Source of the DNA: Gammaproteobacteria bacterium
GTDB taxonomy: Bacteria > Pseudomonadota > Gammaproteobacteria > Steroidobacterales > Steroidobacteraceae
Length of the DNA stretch: 60,595 nt
Assembly: GCA_028293745.1 (NCBI GenBank)
Contig: JAQGOF010000070.1
Span: forward strand, 1 to 60,595
Direction of reading: 5' to 3'
Shown here piece after piece: positions 1 to 8,088 of this stretch (the stretch's first letter is position 1; every line of letters begins with the position of its first letter). Below the pieces are notes generated by a model. The model was not told the origin of the DNA and did not search any database. It saw nothing but the letters and a program-made list of their open reading frames with translations. Made by a program: the position numbers and the translations under genes.

Positions 1-1877
1 ATCAGCGCGTGGATGCGCGGGTCTTCGAGTCCCAGGCGCACCGTGTTCTGGTACGTCTTGGGCGGCTCGCCACCCGTGATGTCGACCGGATTGCCAGCGG
101 CGCCAAAGGGCGGAATGAACTTGCGGAACGCCGCATCCAGATCTGCAGGCATGGCCATCAGCGACAAGCCGTTGTCCACGCAGGCATCCGACAACAGCAC
201 ACCCGAGCCGCCGGCGCCAGTGATGATGACGACGTTGTTGCCCTTTGGGGTCGGCAACACAGGGATCCCACGAGCAAATTCGAGGAGATCACGCAATGAG
301 CGCGCGCGGATGACACCTGACTGTTTGAATACATCGTCGTAGATCTTGTCGTTGCCGGCCAAGGCGCCGGTATGCGAGCTTGCAGCGCGGGCGCCCATGC
401 TGGTCCGTCCAGCCTTCAGCACCACGATGGGCTTCTTCTTGGATACCCGCCTGGCAACTTCGGCAAATCCCCGGCCATCCTTCAGATCCTCGCAGTGCTG
501 CGCAATGATCTGCGTGTTGTCATCCTGCTCGAAGAAGGTCAGCAGGTCATCTTCGTCGATGTCCGACTTGTTGCCGAGCCCAACGATGGCCGACACGCCC
601 ATCTTCGCGGAGCGCGAGAAACCAATGATGGCCATGCCAATGCCGCCCGACTGGGACGACAGGGCGGCCTTGCCCTTGACGTCATAGGCGGTACAGAACG
701 TGGCGCAGAGATTCTTCGGCGTGTAGTAGAAGCCGTAGATGTTGGGTCCCATGAGCCGCACGCCGTACTTGCGGCCGATCTCGATCAGCTCGTTCTGGCC
801 GGCGACATTGCCCGTCTCGGCGAAACCCGACGGAATCAGCACGGCGCCGGGAATCTTCTTCTCGCCGACCTCGGTGAGGGCCTGGGCGACGAACTTCGCC
901 GGAATGGCGAATACGGCGACATCGATCTCACCCGGTACGTCCTTGACGCTCTTGTATGCCTTCTTGCCCAGGATGCTGTCGGCACTGGGGTGAATGGGAT
1001 AGATCGCGCCCTGGTAGCCGCCGTTGATCAGGTTCTTCATCACCGAGTTGCCGATCTTGCCGTTCTCAGCGGATGCCCCGATCACGGCCACGGCATCCGG
1101 CCGCATGATGCGATTCATCTGCTCGACGATCAGTTTCGGGTCCGGCCGGAAGCGCGCCGGCGGCGGATTGAAATTGAGAACGACGCGCACGTCGGCCGCG
1201 GTCGCGCCCTTCTCGGATGCGAACACGGGGTTCAGGTCGAGCTCGGAGATCTCCGGAAAATCGGCAACCAGTGCGGATACGCGCTCGATCATGCTGCCGA
1301 GTGCCTCGCGATCCACGGGCTTTGCGCCCCGCACGCCGCGCAGGATCTCTGCAGCCTGTATTCCGTCCAACATCGAAAGCGCATCTTCCGTGGTCGCCGG
1401 CGCCAGCCGAAACGTGATGTCTTTCAACACTTCGACGAGGACGCCACCCAGCCCGAATGCGACGAGCTTGCCGAAGGCCGGATCGGTGACCGCCCCGATG
1501 ATGACCTCATGACCGCCTGAGAGCATCTGTTGTATCTGCACGCCCAGGATCTCGGCTTTCGGGTCGTACTTGCGGGCGTTTTCGACGATCGTCGAAAACC
1601 CCTGCGCAACCTGCTCCGCGGATTTCACACCGACGAGCACACCACCCGCTTCGGTCTTGTGCAGGATCTGCGGCGAGACGATTTTCATGACCACCGGGAA
1701 ACCGATGCTGGTGGCGAGCTTTACCGCCTCCTCGCCGGTCTTCGCGACGCCTTCCCGGGGTATGTTGATTCCATAGGCTTCGCAGATTCCGCGCGCCTCG
1801 GGCGCGGTCAGCGCCTCGCGGCCGGCAGTCTTGGCCTGATCGAGAATACGGCGAACAGCACTCTTGTCGGTCGTCAT
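1..1877 (-). CDS. Acyl-CoA synthetase, NDP-forming (acetate-CoA ligase type), 3' end outside window
   Basis: Couples ATP (or ADP in reverse) to thioester formation between a carboxylate and CoA in the cytoplasm. 625 residues are visible from the ATG at 1877; the C-terminus runs off the left edge. Domain order is an N-terminal ATP-grasp (about residues 10-230), then a CoA-binding Rossmann domain (VAVIGASAENGKIGNS), then the succinyl-CoA-ligase-like part with SQSGGIGMAI, SHTGALAG and GNPVDITG. The ATP-grasp-first order is common in fused bacterial members. It is the last gene of the minus-strand lyase/CoA-transferase operon and is separated from frc by 176 bp holding two structured repeats. Inference: it makes the first acyl-CoA that primes the formyl-CoA shuttle, or activates the acid itself. 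The substrate is not readable from sequence. An AGGAG-like site (GGAGACC) precedes the ATG. Confidence 0.88.
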   Translation of the reverse strand, partial: MTTDKSAVRRILDQAKTAGREALTAPEARGICEAYGINIPREGVAKTGEEAVKLATSIGFPVVMKIVSPQILHKTEAGGVLVGVKSAEQVAQGFSTIVENARKYDPKAEILGVQIQQMLSGGHEVIIGAVTDPAFGKLVAFGLGGVLVEVLKDITFRLAPATTEDALSMLDGIQAAEILRGVRGAKPVDREALGSMIERVSALVADFPEISELDLNPVFASEKGATAADVRVVLNFNPPPARFRPDPKLIVEQMNRIMRPDAVAVIGASAENGKIGNSVMKNLINGGYQGAIYPIHPSADSILGKKAYKSVKDVPGEIDVAVFAIPAKFVAQALTEVGEKKIPGAVLIPSGFAETGNVAGQNELIEIGRKYGVRLMGPNIYGFYYTPKNLCATFCTAYDVKGKAALSSQSGGIGMAIIGFSRSAKMGVSAIVGLGNKSDIDEDDLLTFFEQDDNTQIIAQHCEDLKDGRGFAEVARRVSKKKPIVVLKAGRTSMGARAASSHTGALAGNDKIYDDVFKQSGVIRARSLRDLLEFARGIPVLPTPKGNNVVIITGAGGSGVLLSDACVDNGLSLMAMPADLDAAFRKFIPPFGAAGNPVDITGGEPPKTYQNTVRLGLEDPRIHAL

Positions 1878-1888
1878 GTGTTGGTCTC

Positions 1889-2045
1889 CTCTTGCGCAGA
1901 CATTCGTCTGCTCACCGTCGATCCTGGGTGCCCCTCGCGGGCCACCCGTGCAACGCATGCGTTGCACCCTCTTGCGCAGGCATTCGCCTGCTCACCGTCG
2001 TCCTGGGTGATTCTCGCGAATCACCCGTGCGAGCATGCTCGCACC
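1889..2045. repeat. Two tandem 80-bp structured repeats, three hairpins each
   Basis: Copy 1 (1889-1968) and copy 2 (1969-2045) each carry three successive hairpins. Hairpin A is GCAGAC/GTCTGC around ATTC (1896-1911) and GCAGGC/GCCTGC around the same ATTC (1976-1991). Hairpin B has loop TCGC in both, with arms GGGTGATTC and GAATCACCC in copy 2 (2005-2026) and GGGTGCCCC and GGGCCACCC in copy 1 (1926-1947; one mismatch). Hairpin C is a perfect 20-nt palindrome at 1948-1967 and a perfect 18-nt one at 2027-2044. Loops are constant while most stem changes are compensated, which points to selection on structure. It lies between frc and the acyl-CoA synthetase gene, so it would be in their transcript. 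It may be a BIME/REP-like element. Confidence 0.75.
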
Positions 2046-2053
2046 CGGAAAGG

Positions 2054-3301
2054 TCAAATCACTTTCTTCGCCCTGAAGCCTGCGATGTCCTGCCCCCCGT
2101 AGCCGAGCTCCGCCAACACCTCATCGGTATGCTCGCCCAGCAACGGCGAGCGCGTCACCTCGGTGATGCTGTCGCTCAACTTGATCGGATTGCCGACGGT
2201 CAGATACTTGCCCCGCTTCGGATGATCCACTTCGACGATGGTGCCGGTGGCCCGCAAGGAAGGCTCCGCGGCCAGCTCCTTCATCGAGAGAATCGGACCG
2301 CACGGAATGTCATGCTTGTTCAACAGATCCATGGCCTCGAACTTCGTCTTGGTCATGGTCCATTGTTCGATCGCCTCGAAGACCTGCTTGAGTCTCGGCA
2401 AGCGTGCACTCGGCGTGGCGTAGTCAGGATTGGTGATCCAATCCTCCTTGCCGATGACGTTGCAGATCTCCTTCCAGATGGGCGCCTGCGCAATGAAGTA
2501 CAGGTAGGCGTTGGGATCTGTCTCCCAGCCTTTGCACTTGACTATCGAGCCCGGCTGTCCACCACCCGAAGCGTTGCCCGCACGGGGCACCGCGTCACCG
2601 AACTCGCCGTTCGGATACTGCGGATATTCCTGCATGACGCCATTCCGGGCGAGACGCTGTTGATCGCGCAGCTTGACGCGACACAGATTCAACACTCCGT
2701 CCTGCATCGCCGCGAGCACCTTCTGCCCGCGGCCGGTCGAGTTGCGTTGGTACAGCGCTGCAACGATTCCCAATGCAAGGTGCAGGCCGGTGCCGCTGTC
2801 GCCGATTTGCGCACCGGTGACGAGGGGGGGACCATCGTCAAATCCGGTCGTCGACGCGGCACCGCCGGCACACTGAGCGACGTTCTCGTAGACCTTGCAC
2901 TCCTCGTACGGGCCAGGTCCGAATCCCTTGACGGAGGCCACGATCATCTTCGGGTTGAGCGCCTGGACACGTTCCCAGGTGAACCCCATCCGATCGAGCG
3001 CCCCGGGAGCAAAGTTCTCCACGAGCACGTCACATCGTTTGATGAGCTTTTCCAGGATCTCCTTGCCGGAAGGGCTCTTGGTATCGAGTGTGATCGAACG
3101 TTTGTTGTGGTTCAGCATCGTGAAATAGAGGCTGTCCACGTCGGGGATGTCCCTCAGCTGCTCGCGCGTAACATCACCCGCGCCAGCACGCTCAACCTTG
3201 ATCACATCTGCCCCGAACCACGCCAGCAGCTGTGTACACGTCGGACCCGACTGCACGTGGGTGAAATCGAGGATGCGAACGCCGTCTAATGCCTTACCCA
3301 T
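2054..3301 (-). CDS. frc: Formyl-CoA transferase (class III CoA-transferase)
   Basis: Moves CoA from formyl-CoA to a carboxylic acid (oxalate in the characterised enzymes). The 415 residues match the usual 416-428 of E. coli YfdW and Oxalobacter FRC. The N-terminal motif [14 protein letters not shown] contains Gln17. Asp168 in [10 protein letters not shown] is the nucleophile that forms the aspartyl-CoA intermediate. The mobile glycine loop SGGGQP is at 245-250, and the C-terminus keeps the [11 protein letters not shown] motif. Residue 48 is Gln as in YfdW, not Trp as in Oxalobacter. The ATG at 3301 is 18 bp after the upstream lyase stop, so the two genes are surely co-transcribed. Family assignment is firm. 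Because its partner reads as a 2-hydroxyacyl-CoA lyase, the natural acceptor could be a 2-hydroxy acid instead of, or besides, oxalate. Confidence 0.93.
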   Translation of the reverse strand: MGKALDGVRILDFTHVQSGPTCTQLLAWFGADVIKVERAGAGDVTREQLRDIPDVDSLYFTMLNHNKRSITLDTKSPSGKEILEKLIKRCDVLVENFAPGALDRMGFTWERVQALNPKMIVASVKGFGPGPYEECKVYENVAQCAGGAASTTGFDDGPPLVTGAQIGDSGTGLHLALGIVAALYQRNSTGRGQKVLAAMQDGVLNLCRVKLRDQQRLARNGVMQEYPQYPNGEFGDAVPRAGNASGGGQPGSIVKCKGWETDPNAYLYFIAQAPIWKEICNVIGKEDWITNPDYATPSARLPRLKQVFEAIEQWTMTKTKFEAMDLLNKHDIPCGPILSMKELAAEPSLRATGTIVEVDHPKRGKYLTVGNPIKLSDSITEVTRSPLLGEHTDEVLAELGYGGQDIAGFRAKKVI

Positions 3302-3319
3302 GCGATGCTCCGATACGAA

Positions 3320-5080
3320 TCACTTGTACATGGTTTGGTTCTTGGTACCCGGCGCGTACTCGCGCGGATCCACCCAGATGTTGACCACGGCCGATTTGCC
3401 CAGGCGGTGCACTGACTCACGCGCGCGCTTCAATGCAGGCGCAATCTGTGCAGGGTCGCGAACTTCCTCGCCATAGCCGCCCAGCATTTCCGCGAACTTC
3501 CCGAACGGCACATCTCCGAGGAGGTTGCCGACGTTGCCGCGCTGATCACCGTACTTCGCGAGCTGGCCGTAGCGGATCTGATTCATGGCCGAGTTGTTGC
3601 CGATCACCGCGAGGTAGGGAACACCGAAGCGGTTCGCCGTCTCCATGTCGAACGCGGTCATGCCGAACGAGCCGTCGCCGTAGTAGCAGAGTACCTCCTT
3701 GTTGGGATTCGCCAGTCCCGCTGCGATGGCGAATCCGGTGCCGACGCCAAGCGAGCCCAGCGCTCCCGGGTCCATCCACTGCCCTGGTGCACGCGGCCGC
3801 ACAGCCTGGGCAGAGATCGTCACGACGTCGCCGCCGTCGCCGATATAGATCGTGTTGTCGGCGAGGAACTCGTTGAGCTCGTACGCGACCCGGTAGGGGT
3901 GTATGGGCGTGCTGTTGGACTTGAACAGAGGCATCAGTTTCTCGGTGGCGACTGCCTCTGCATCCGAGAGCTTCTTCATCCATTGCTGCCGCAACTGGCG
4001 CTTGTCCTGTTTGATCCGGCCCGAAGCGGCCTGCAGCACCGCACCCAGGATCGCGCCCGGATCTCCGACCATGCCGAGGTTGATGTCCCGGTTCTTCCCC
4101 ACCGTGCGGTAGTCCATGTCGATCTGCACGAGCGTCAGCTTGTTGCTGATGCGGCGGCCATAGCCCATGCGAAAGTCGAATGGCGTACCGACGATGACGA
4201 TGACATCCGCTTCCGCAAACGCATTGCCACGAGTCCGGTCGAAATGATGCGGATCGCCCGGCGGCAACAAGCCGCGGCTACCGCCGTTGAAGTACCCGGG
4301 AATATCGAGGCCACGCAACAACGCGATGGCTTCCTCGTGACCGCGGCTCGTCCAGACCTGCTGTCCGTAAAGAATCGCCGGCCGCTCGGAGTTGACGAGG
4401 ATGTCGGCGAGCTTTTCAATGTCGCGAGGATCACCAATCGACTTCGTCGAGGCACGATAGTAGCCCGGCTTGGGAATGACGGCCTTCGTCAGCTCCACTT
4501 CCCGATCCAGCACGTCGCGCGGAATCTCCAGGTACACGGGACCCGGAGCGCCGTTGAATGCCTCGCGAGCCGCCATGGAGATCATGTCAGCGACGCGCTC
4601 GGTGCTGGGCACCGTGGCCGCAAACTTGGTGATCGGCGACATCATGTCCACATGCGGCAGGTCCTGCAGCGAGCCCATCTTGTGCTGCGTCAGTGCGCCC
4701 TGGCCGCCGATGTGGATGATCGGGCTTTCCGAACGAAACGCGGTCGCTATGCCGGTCACTGCGTTGGTGCAACCCGGCCCGGCGGTGGTCACTACGCAGC
4801 CGAGTTTGCCGGTCTGACGCGCATAACCATCGGCGGCGTGTGCGGCTACCTGCTCGTGACGCACGTCGATGATCCGGATGCCCTCATCGACACAACCATC
4901 GTAGATGTCGATGATGTGACCGCCACAAAGCGTGAAGATCGTGTCAACACCTTCGTTCTTCAGCGCCTTGGCGACCAAGTGGCCGCCCGAAGCGACTCCC
5001 GCGTCACGGCTTTTCTTCTGCAGAGTGTCTTCGGCTGTGCTCGACTTCGTCTGCATCGGCACGGGATTTACGGTTGCCAT
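3320..5080 (-). CDS. ThDP-dependent 2-hydroxyacyl-CoA lyase (oxalyl-CoA decarboxylase superfamily)
   Basis: Expected reaction: reversible cleavage of a 2-hydroxyacyl-CoA to formyl-CoA plus an aldehyde or ketone. The 586-residue protein has the ThDP-enzyme layout: Pyr domain with RHEQ (Glu76), central domain, and PP domain with GDG at 468-470 and NN at 495-496. By eye it matches the actinobacterial 2-hydroxyisobutyryl-CoA lyase type: TLCGGHIIDIYD near residue 50, MGSLQDLPHVDMM at 135-147, VGTPFDFRMGYGRR at 297-310 and the tail YAPGTKNQTMYK. True oxalyl-CoA decarboxylases have a Tyr-Glu pair (GDYEEMDQ) where this protein has LQDLPH, and lack that tail. The start has an ideal site, GGAGGAGAT directly before the ATG. 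Automatic pipelines may call it oxalyl-CoA decarboxylase or acetolactate synthase. Superfamily is certain; lyase activity is inference. Confidence 0.82.
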   Translation of the reverse strand: MATVNPVPMQTKSSTAEDTLQKKSRDAGVASGGHLVAKALKNEGVDTIFTLCGGHIIDIYDGCVDEGIRIIDVRHEQVAAHAADGYARQTGKLGCVVTTAGPGCTNAVTGIATAFRSESPIIHIGGQGALTQHKMGSLQDLPHVDMMSPITKFAATVPSTERVADMISMAAREAFNGAPGPVYLEIPRDVLDREVELTKAVIPKPGYYRASTKSIGDPRDIEKLADILVNSERPAILYGQQVWTSRGHEEAIALLRGLDIPGYFNGGSRGLLPPGDPHHFDRTRGNAFAEADVIVIVGTPFDFRMGYGRRISNKLTLVQIDMDYRTVGKNRDINLGMVGDPGAILGAVLQAASGRIKQDKRQLRQQWMKKLSDAEAVATEKLMPLFKSNSTPIHPYRVAYELNEFLADNTIYIGDGGDVVTISAQAVRPRAPGQWMDPGALGSLGVGTGFAIAAGLANPNKEVLCYYGDGSFGMTAFDMETANRFGVPYLAVIGNNSAMNQIRYGQLAKYGDQRGNVGNLLGDVPFGKFAEMLGGYGEEVRDPAQIAPALKRARESVHRLGKSAVVNIWVDPREYAPGTKNQTMYK

Positions 5081-5156
5081 ATCTCCTCCAGCTTCTTGAT
5101 GGTCGTATCTTCAGTCCAATAACGTGGCAGTCCAGTCACCTGGTCCGGCTGTCACC

Positions 5157-6473
5157 TCACGTGGTCCGGTGTTGGTGGTCACCAACGGTGCTCGGCGCCG
5201 CGGGTGGCGCAAAGGTCGCTCTGCTGATAGCAAAGTGGCGGGCGCGCAGCGGCTTGAGAACGACGAGCGCCAGGATCGCGGCCGCCAGGTTGAAACCCAT
5301 TGCGATCATGAACACAGAGTCCCAACCGCTGGATTTCGCGATTGCGGCGGCTACCGGCACGAGCAGCGCACCGGACCCCTTGGCGGTGTAGAGCATGCCG
5401 GCATTCGCGGCGGCGTACTTGGCGCCGAAAGTATCCCCCTGGGTCGCCGGGAACAGGCTGAAGATCTCGCCATAGACGCCGAAGTACACCGCGGTCAGCA
5501 GAACGAACATGACCGGGTTGGTGCCGACCTGGCTGAGCATGAACAGCGCGGCGGCACCAATCGTGAAAGCGAGTGCCATGGTGTACTCGCGGCCGATCTG
5601 GTCGGAGACCCAGCCGAAGAACGGGCGGCCAACGCCGTCAAAAATGCGGTTGAGCTGTATCGCGAATATCCCGGCCGCCATCGTCAGTCCAAACAGCTCG
5701 ACGGGCACCTTATCGATCTTGAAGTCCTTGGCGATGGGGGCCATCGAAGCGGCCATGGTGAGACCACCCGAGGCGACCAGCACGAACATCAGGTACATGA
5801 CCCAGAACACAGGGTTGCGCAAGACCTCGGCCGGCGTGTAGCCATGCGCTGTCTGATTGGCTTTAACCTTGGCAGCGATCAACGACGTCGGTGCGACCTG
5901 CATTCCCCAGGCCATGACGAACACGATGGCACCCTGGATCAAACCAAACACCAGGAAGGCGTGCTCGTAACCTGCTGATTGGATCATCGAGCCGATGGGC
6001 CCGATCGTGATGGCCGCGCCTGCACCAAAACCCGCCGCAGTAATGCCGGCGGCGAGACCGCGACGCCCGGGGAACCACTTGAGGGCGTTACCAACGCAGG
6101 TGCCGTATACGCAACCGGTCCCAATTCCGCCGAGGGCCGCCGCGAAATACAACATCGCGAGCGAGCTCGCGCCTGAGTTGATGACCCAGGCAATCGCAAC
6201 CAGGAACGCTCCGGCGATGACGACATAGCGGGGCCCAAAGCGATCGACGAGATATCCCTCGACCGGGATCAGCCAGGTTTCAACGAGGACGAACAGTGTG
6301 AAGGCGACCTGGATCGCGGCCCGCCCCCAGTGGTACTTGTCATCGATCGGGGTGACGAACAATGTCCAGCCGTACTGGAGGTTCGCAACACAAGCCATAC
6401 AGATGACCCCGATACTCAACTGCACCCATGGATTTCCGAATGCCCCCGTAGTCTGATTCGAATTCGCATTCAT
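5157..6473 (-). CDS. OFA-family MFS carboxylate transporter (oxalate/formate antiporter-like)
   Basis: Inner-membrane carrier of 438 residues with about 12 hydrophobic segments. It aligns along its length with OxlT of Oxalobacter. The start reads LQYGWTLFVTPIDD, then WFPGRRGLAAGITAAGFGAGA near 133-153. The two charged residues that bind dicarboxylate in OxlT (an Arg in helix 8 and a Lys in helix 11) are both present: Arg283 in VGRPFFGWVSDQIGR and Lys365 in LYTAKGSGALL. First gene of the minus-strand operon, 76 bp upstream of the lyase gene. Inference: it imports the organic acid in exchange for formate, the product released by the CoA-transferase. The start ATG at 6473 is preceded by AGGGGACCGAC. 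The C-terminal tail (about 408-438) is hydrophilic. Confidence 0.88.
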   Translation of the reverse strand: MNANSNQTTGAFGNPWVQLSIGVICMACVANLQYGWTLFVTPIDDKYHWGRAAIQVAFTLFVLVETWLIPVEGYLVDRFGPRYVVIAGAFLVAIAWVINSGASSLAMLYFAAALGGIGTGCVYGTCVGNALKWFPGRRGLAAGITAAGFGAGAAITIGPIGSMIQSAGYEHAFLVFGLIQGAIVFVMAWGMQVAPTSLIAAKVKANQTAHGYTPAEVLRNPVFWVMYLMFVLVASGGLTMAASMAPIAKDFKIDKVPVELFGLTMAAGIFAIQLNRIFDGVGRPFFGWVSDQIGREYTMALAFTIGAAALFMLSQVGTNPVMFVLLTAVYFGVYGEIFSLFPATQGDTFGAKYAAANAGMLYTAKGSGALLVPVAAAIAKSSGWDSVFMIAMGFNLAAAILALVVLKPLRARHFAISRATFAPPAAPSTVGDHQHRTT

Positions 6474-7043
6474 GTCGGTCCCCTCGCTATTTCTTCACCT
6501 GGTTGACGGCCTGGAAAGTTCACCTGAGGGTTGCGGCGACGGACGCACCAACAATGGGATTGGCAATCGGAAGGCTACTGAGTGGAGGCCACTGAGTTGG
6601 CCGTGGAGGTCGAGGGAGGGAATGAACGAGGCAGGCGATTCGCCGAAATTGCGCGCTGTGTTCCGTGTGTGCATCTGGAATCAGCGACAGCGGGCCAAAT
6701 CCCGCAGTACCGAAGTACGGATGGGTTCGCACGGAATGCGGACGCACTTAGCCTCGCTCACCATACCCCCTCAACTTGATCGGACCGATAGTCGGAAACC
6801 CGAGTGTGGAAACTGCCCGCATCTGCAACGTCGTCTTCTCTGGTTGCTGGTATATCATATTTTTTAAATTTGTATAGCTCAAAAAGTGCTGCGGCGCGCC
6901 GGCGGATGCGGGGTAAGGGCCGGAAACGCGGTACTTTTCGAGAAGTAGTGCGTAATTTTGCCAAGAACGCTTAGCGTGCGTTCCCAGAATCCCGTACAAT
7001 CTCATATATCTTGTACAAACCACTTCAGGGTAGGGAACTTGAG
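6474..7043. promoter_or_regulatory. Divergent control region between the carboxylate operon and gntR side
   Basis: 570 bp without a convincing gene. It must hold the promoter of the minus-strand operon. An AT-rich stretch (about 6848-6882) and the segment 6990-7020 stand out from the GC-rich surroundings; the latter contains GTACAAT, TATATC and the perfect palindrome TTGTACAA at 7011-7018. FCD-type GntR proteins bind short AT-rich inverted repeats, so these are candidate operators for the regulator at 7369. Open frames here lack ribosome sites and family features. Confidence 0.4.
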
Positions 7044-7298
7044 ATGCAAATGATTGGCTCGCTTGGTTTTCTTGTCGCCGGTGTAGCTGCGGTGAGCGCA
7101 CTGTCGCTGTCACTCTATGCTGCGCTGCCGAAGTCTTTGCTGGCGCATGCGGAGCGTCATGGCCGGTTCCAGGGGCTCTCGGCTGGCGAAAGAGTTGCTG
7201 ACGGCACCCGCGCGGGACAGCCGCCGGCAGCACGCCCGGTCAGGGTGGGCCAGGTCGGATTGGCGCAGGGCAATGCGGCCCAGGGCCTCGCGGGCTAA
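7044..7298 (+). CDS. Possible small membrane protein
   Basis: 84 codons beginning ATG CAA ATG ATT with AGGGAA seven bases upstream. The first ~35 residues form one hydrophobic segment (GFLVAGVAAVSALSLSLYAAL), followed by a basic and then Ala/Gly/Pro-rich tail without motifs. It precedes gntR by 70 bp and follows the AT-rich control region, so it could be the first cistron of that transcript. I know no family for it; the tail composition could equally be a chance reading frame. Confidence 0.35.
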   Translation: MQMIGSLGFLVAGVAAVSALSLSLYAALPKSLLAHAERHGRFQGLSAGERVADGTRAGQPPAARPVRVGQVGLAQGNAAQGLAG

Positions 7299-7311
7299 AT
7301 TCGCCTACCAA

Positions 7312-7329
7312 AACCGGCCCCGGCCGGTT
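7312..7329 (+). terminator. GC-rich hairpin after the small membrane ORF
   Basis: Perfect 8-bp stem AACCGGCC/GGCCGGTT with a CC loop, 14 bases past the stop at 7298. There is no T-tract, so intrinsic termination is doubtful; it may be an attenuating or stabilising hairpin ahead of gntR. Confidence 0.3.
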
Positions 7330-7368
7330 GACGGTCGGCTTCTATGGCAGCAGTCTGTGTAGAGAGTA

Positions 7369-8088
7369 ATGAGCACAACCGAGAACCTCATCCAACGGGC
7401 CACGGCGACTACGCCCCTGGCACTCGCGCCTCTGAACGCAACGAGCCTGCGCGATCAGGCCTATACGCTGATCAAGGCGGCCATTGCCGACACGGACATC
7501 TACAACCCGAAACAGGAGCTGCGGCTCGATGAGCGGCAGCTCATCACCGCGCTCGGTGTCAGCCGTACACCGATCCGCGAGGCATTGTCGCTACTCGAGC
7601 AGGAAGGGTTCGTTCGTACGGTCCCGCGCCGCGGCATTTACATCATTCGTAAATCGAAGCGGCAGATCATCGAGATGATCCAGATGTGGGCTGCTCTCGA
7701 ATCGATGGCGGCACGCCTTGCGACATTGCACGCCCCTGATGCCGAGATTGCCAGGCTGCGGCACCTGTTCGATGAGTTCCAGAACTCGCCGCCGAACGAG
7801 CATCTCGACGAGTACTCGGATGCCAACATCGCGTTTCATACCGAGGTCATACGGCTGGGCGGCTCGCAAACCATCATTGACACGACGAGGAATCTGTTGC
7901 TGCACGTGAGAGCCGTACGACGGGCTACCATCTCTCAGAACGACCGGGCTGCGCGCTCCATCATCGATCATCTGAAGATCATCGAAGCGTTGGAAAAGCG
8001 GGATACGGAGCTCGCGGAGCGGTTGACCCGCCAGCACACTCTCGATCTTGCAGCGCACGTGGACCGATACGGAGATTTTCTCGACTAG
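7369..8088 (+). CDS. GntR-family transcriptional regulator, FCD (FadR-like) subfamily
   Basis: 239 residues: an N-terminal winged helix-turn-helix (about 25-95, with ERQLITALGVSRTPIREALSLL and GFVRTVPRRGIYI) and an all-helical FCD ligand domain. The FCD metal/carboxylate site is readable as Asp151, His157, His201 and His223. FCD members bind small organic acids and usually control the neighbouring catabolic operon. The gene is divergent to the OFA carrier/lyase/CoA-transferase operon, so that operon is the natural target. Start ATG at 7369 follows AGAGAG. Its last four bases overlap the end of the convergent P-loop gene. Confidence 0.9.
   Translation: MSTTENLIQRATATTPLALAPLNATSLRDQAYTLIKAAIADTDIYNPKQELRLDERQLITALGVSRTPIREALSLLEQEGFVRTVPRRGIYIIRKSKRQIIEMIQMWAALESMAARLATLHAPDAEIARLRHLFDEFQNSPPNEHLDEYSDANIAFHTEVIRLGGSQTIIDTTRNLLLHVRAVRRATISQNDRAARSIIDHLKIIEALEKRDTELAERLTRQHTLDLAAHVDRYGDFLD

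Noticed and set aside
372..1520. 382-codon plus-strand ORF
   Set aside because: Exact antisense of the acyl-CoA synthetase, whose motifs and codon use are coherent on the minus strand; the plus frame has no family features.
3320..5080. Calling this gene oxalyl-CoA decarboxylase (oxc) because it is next to frc
   Set aside because: By-eye comparison shows lyase-type motifs and tail and no Tyr-Glu pair of the decarboxylase active site; the superfamily is shared, so the decarboxylase role is kept only as an alternative.
6748..7233. 161-codon minus-strand ORF in the gap before gntR
   Set aside because: No ribosome site, no motif, and it covers the AT-rich control region.
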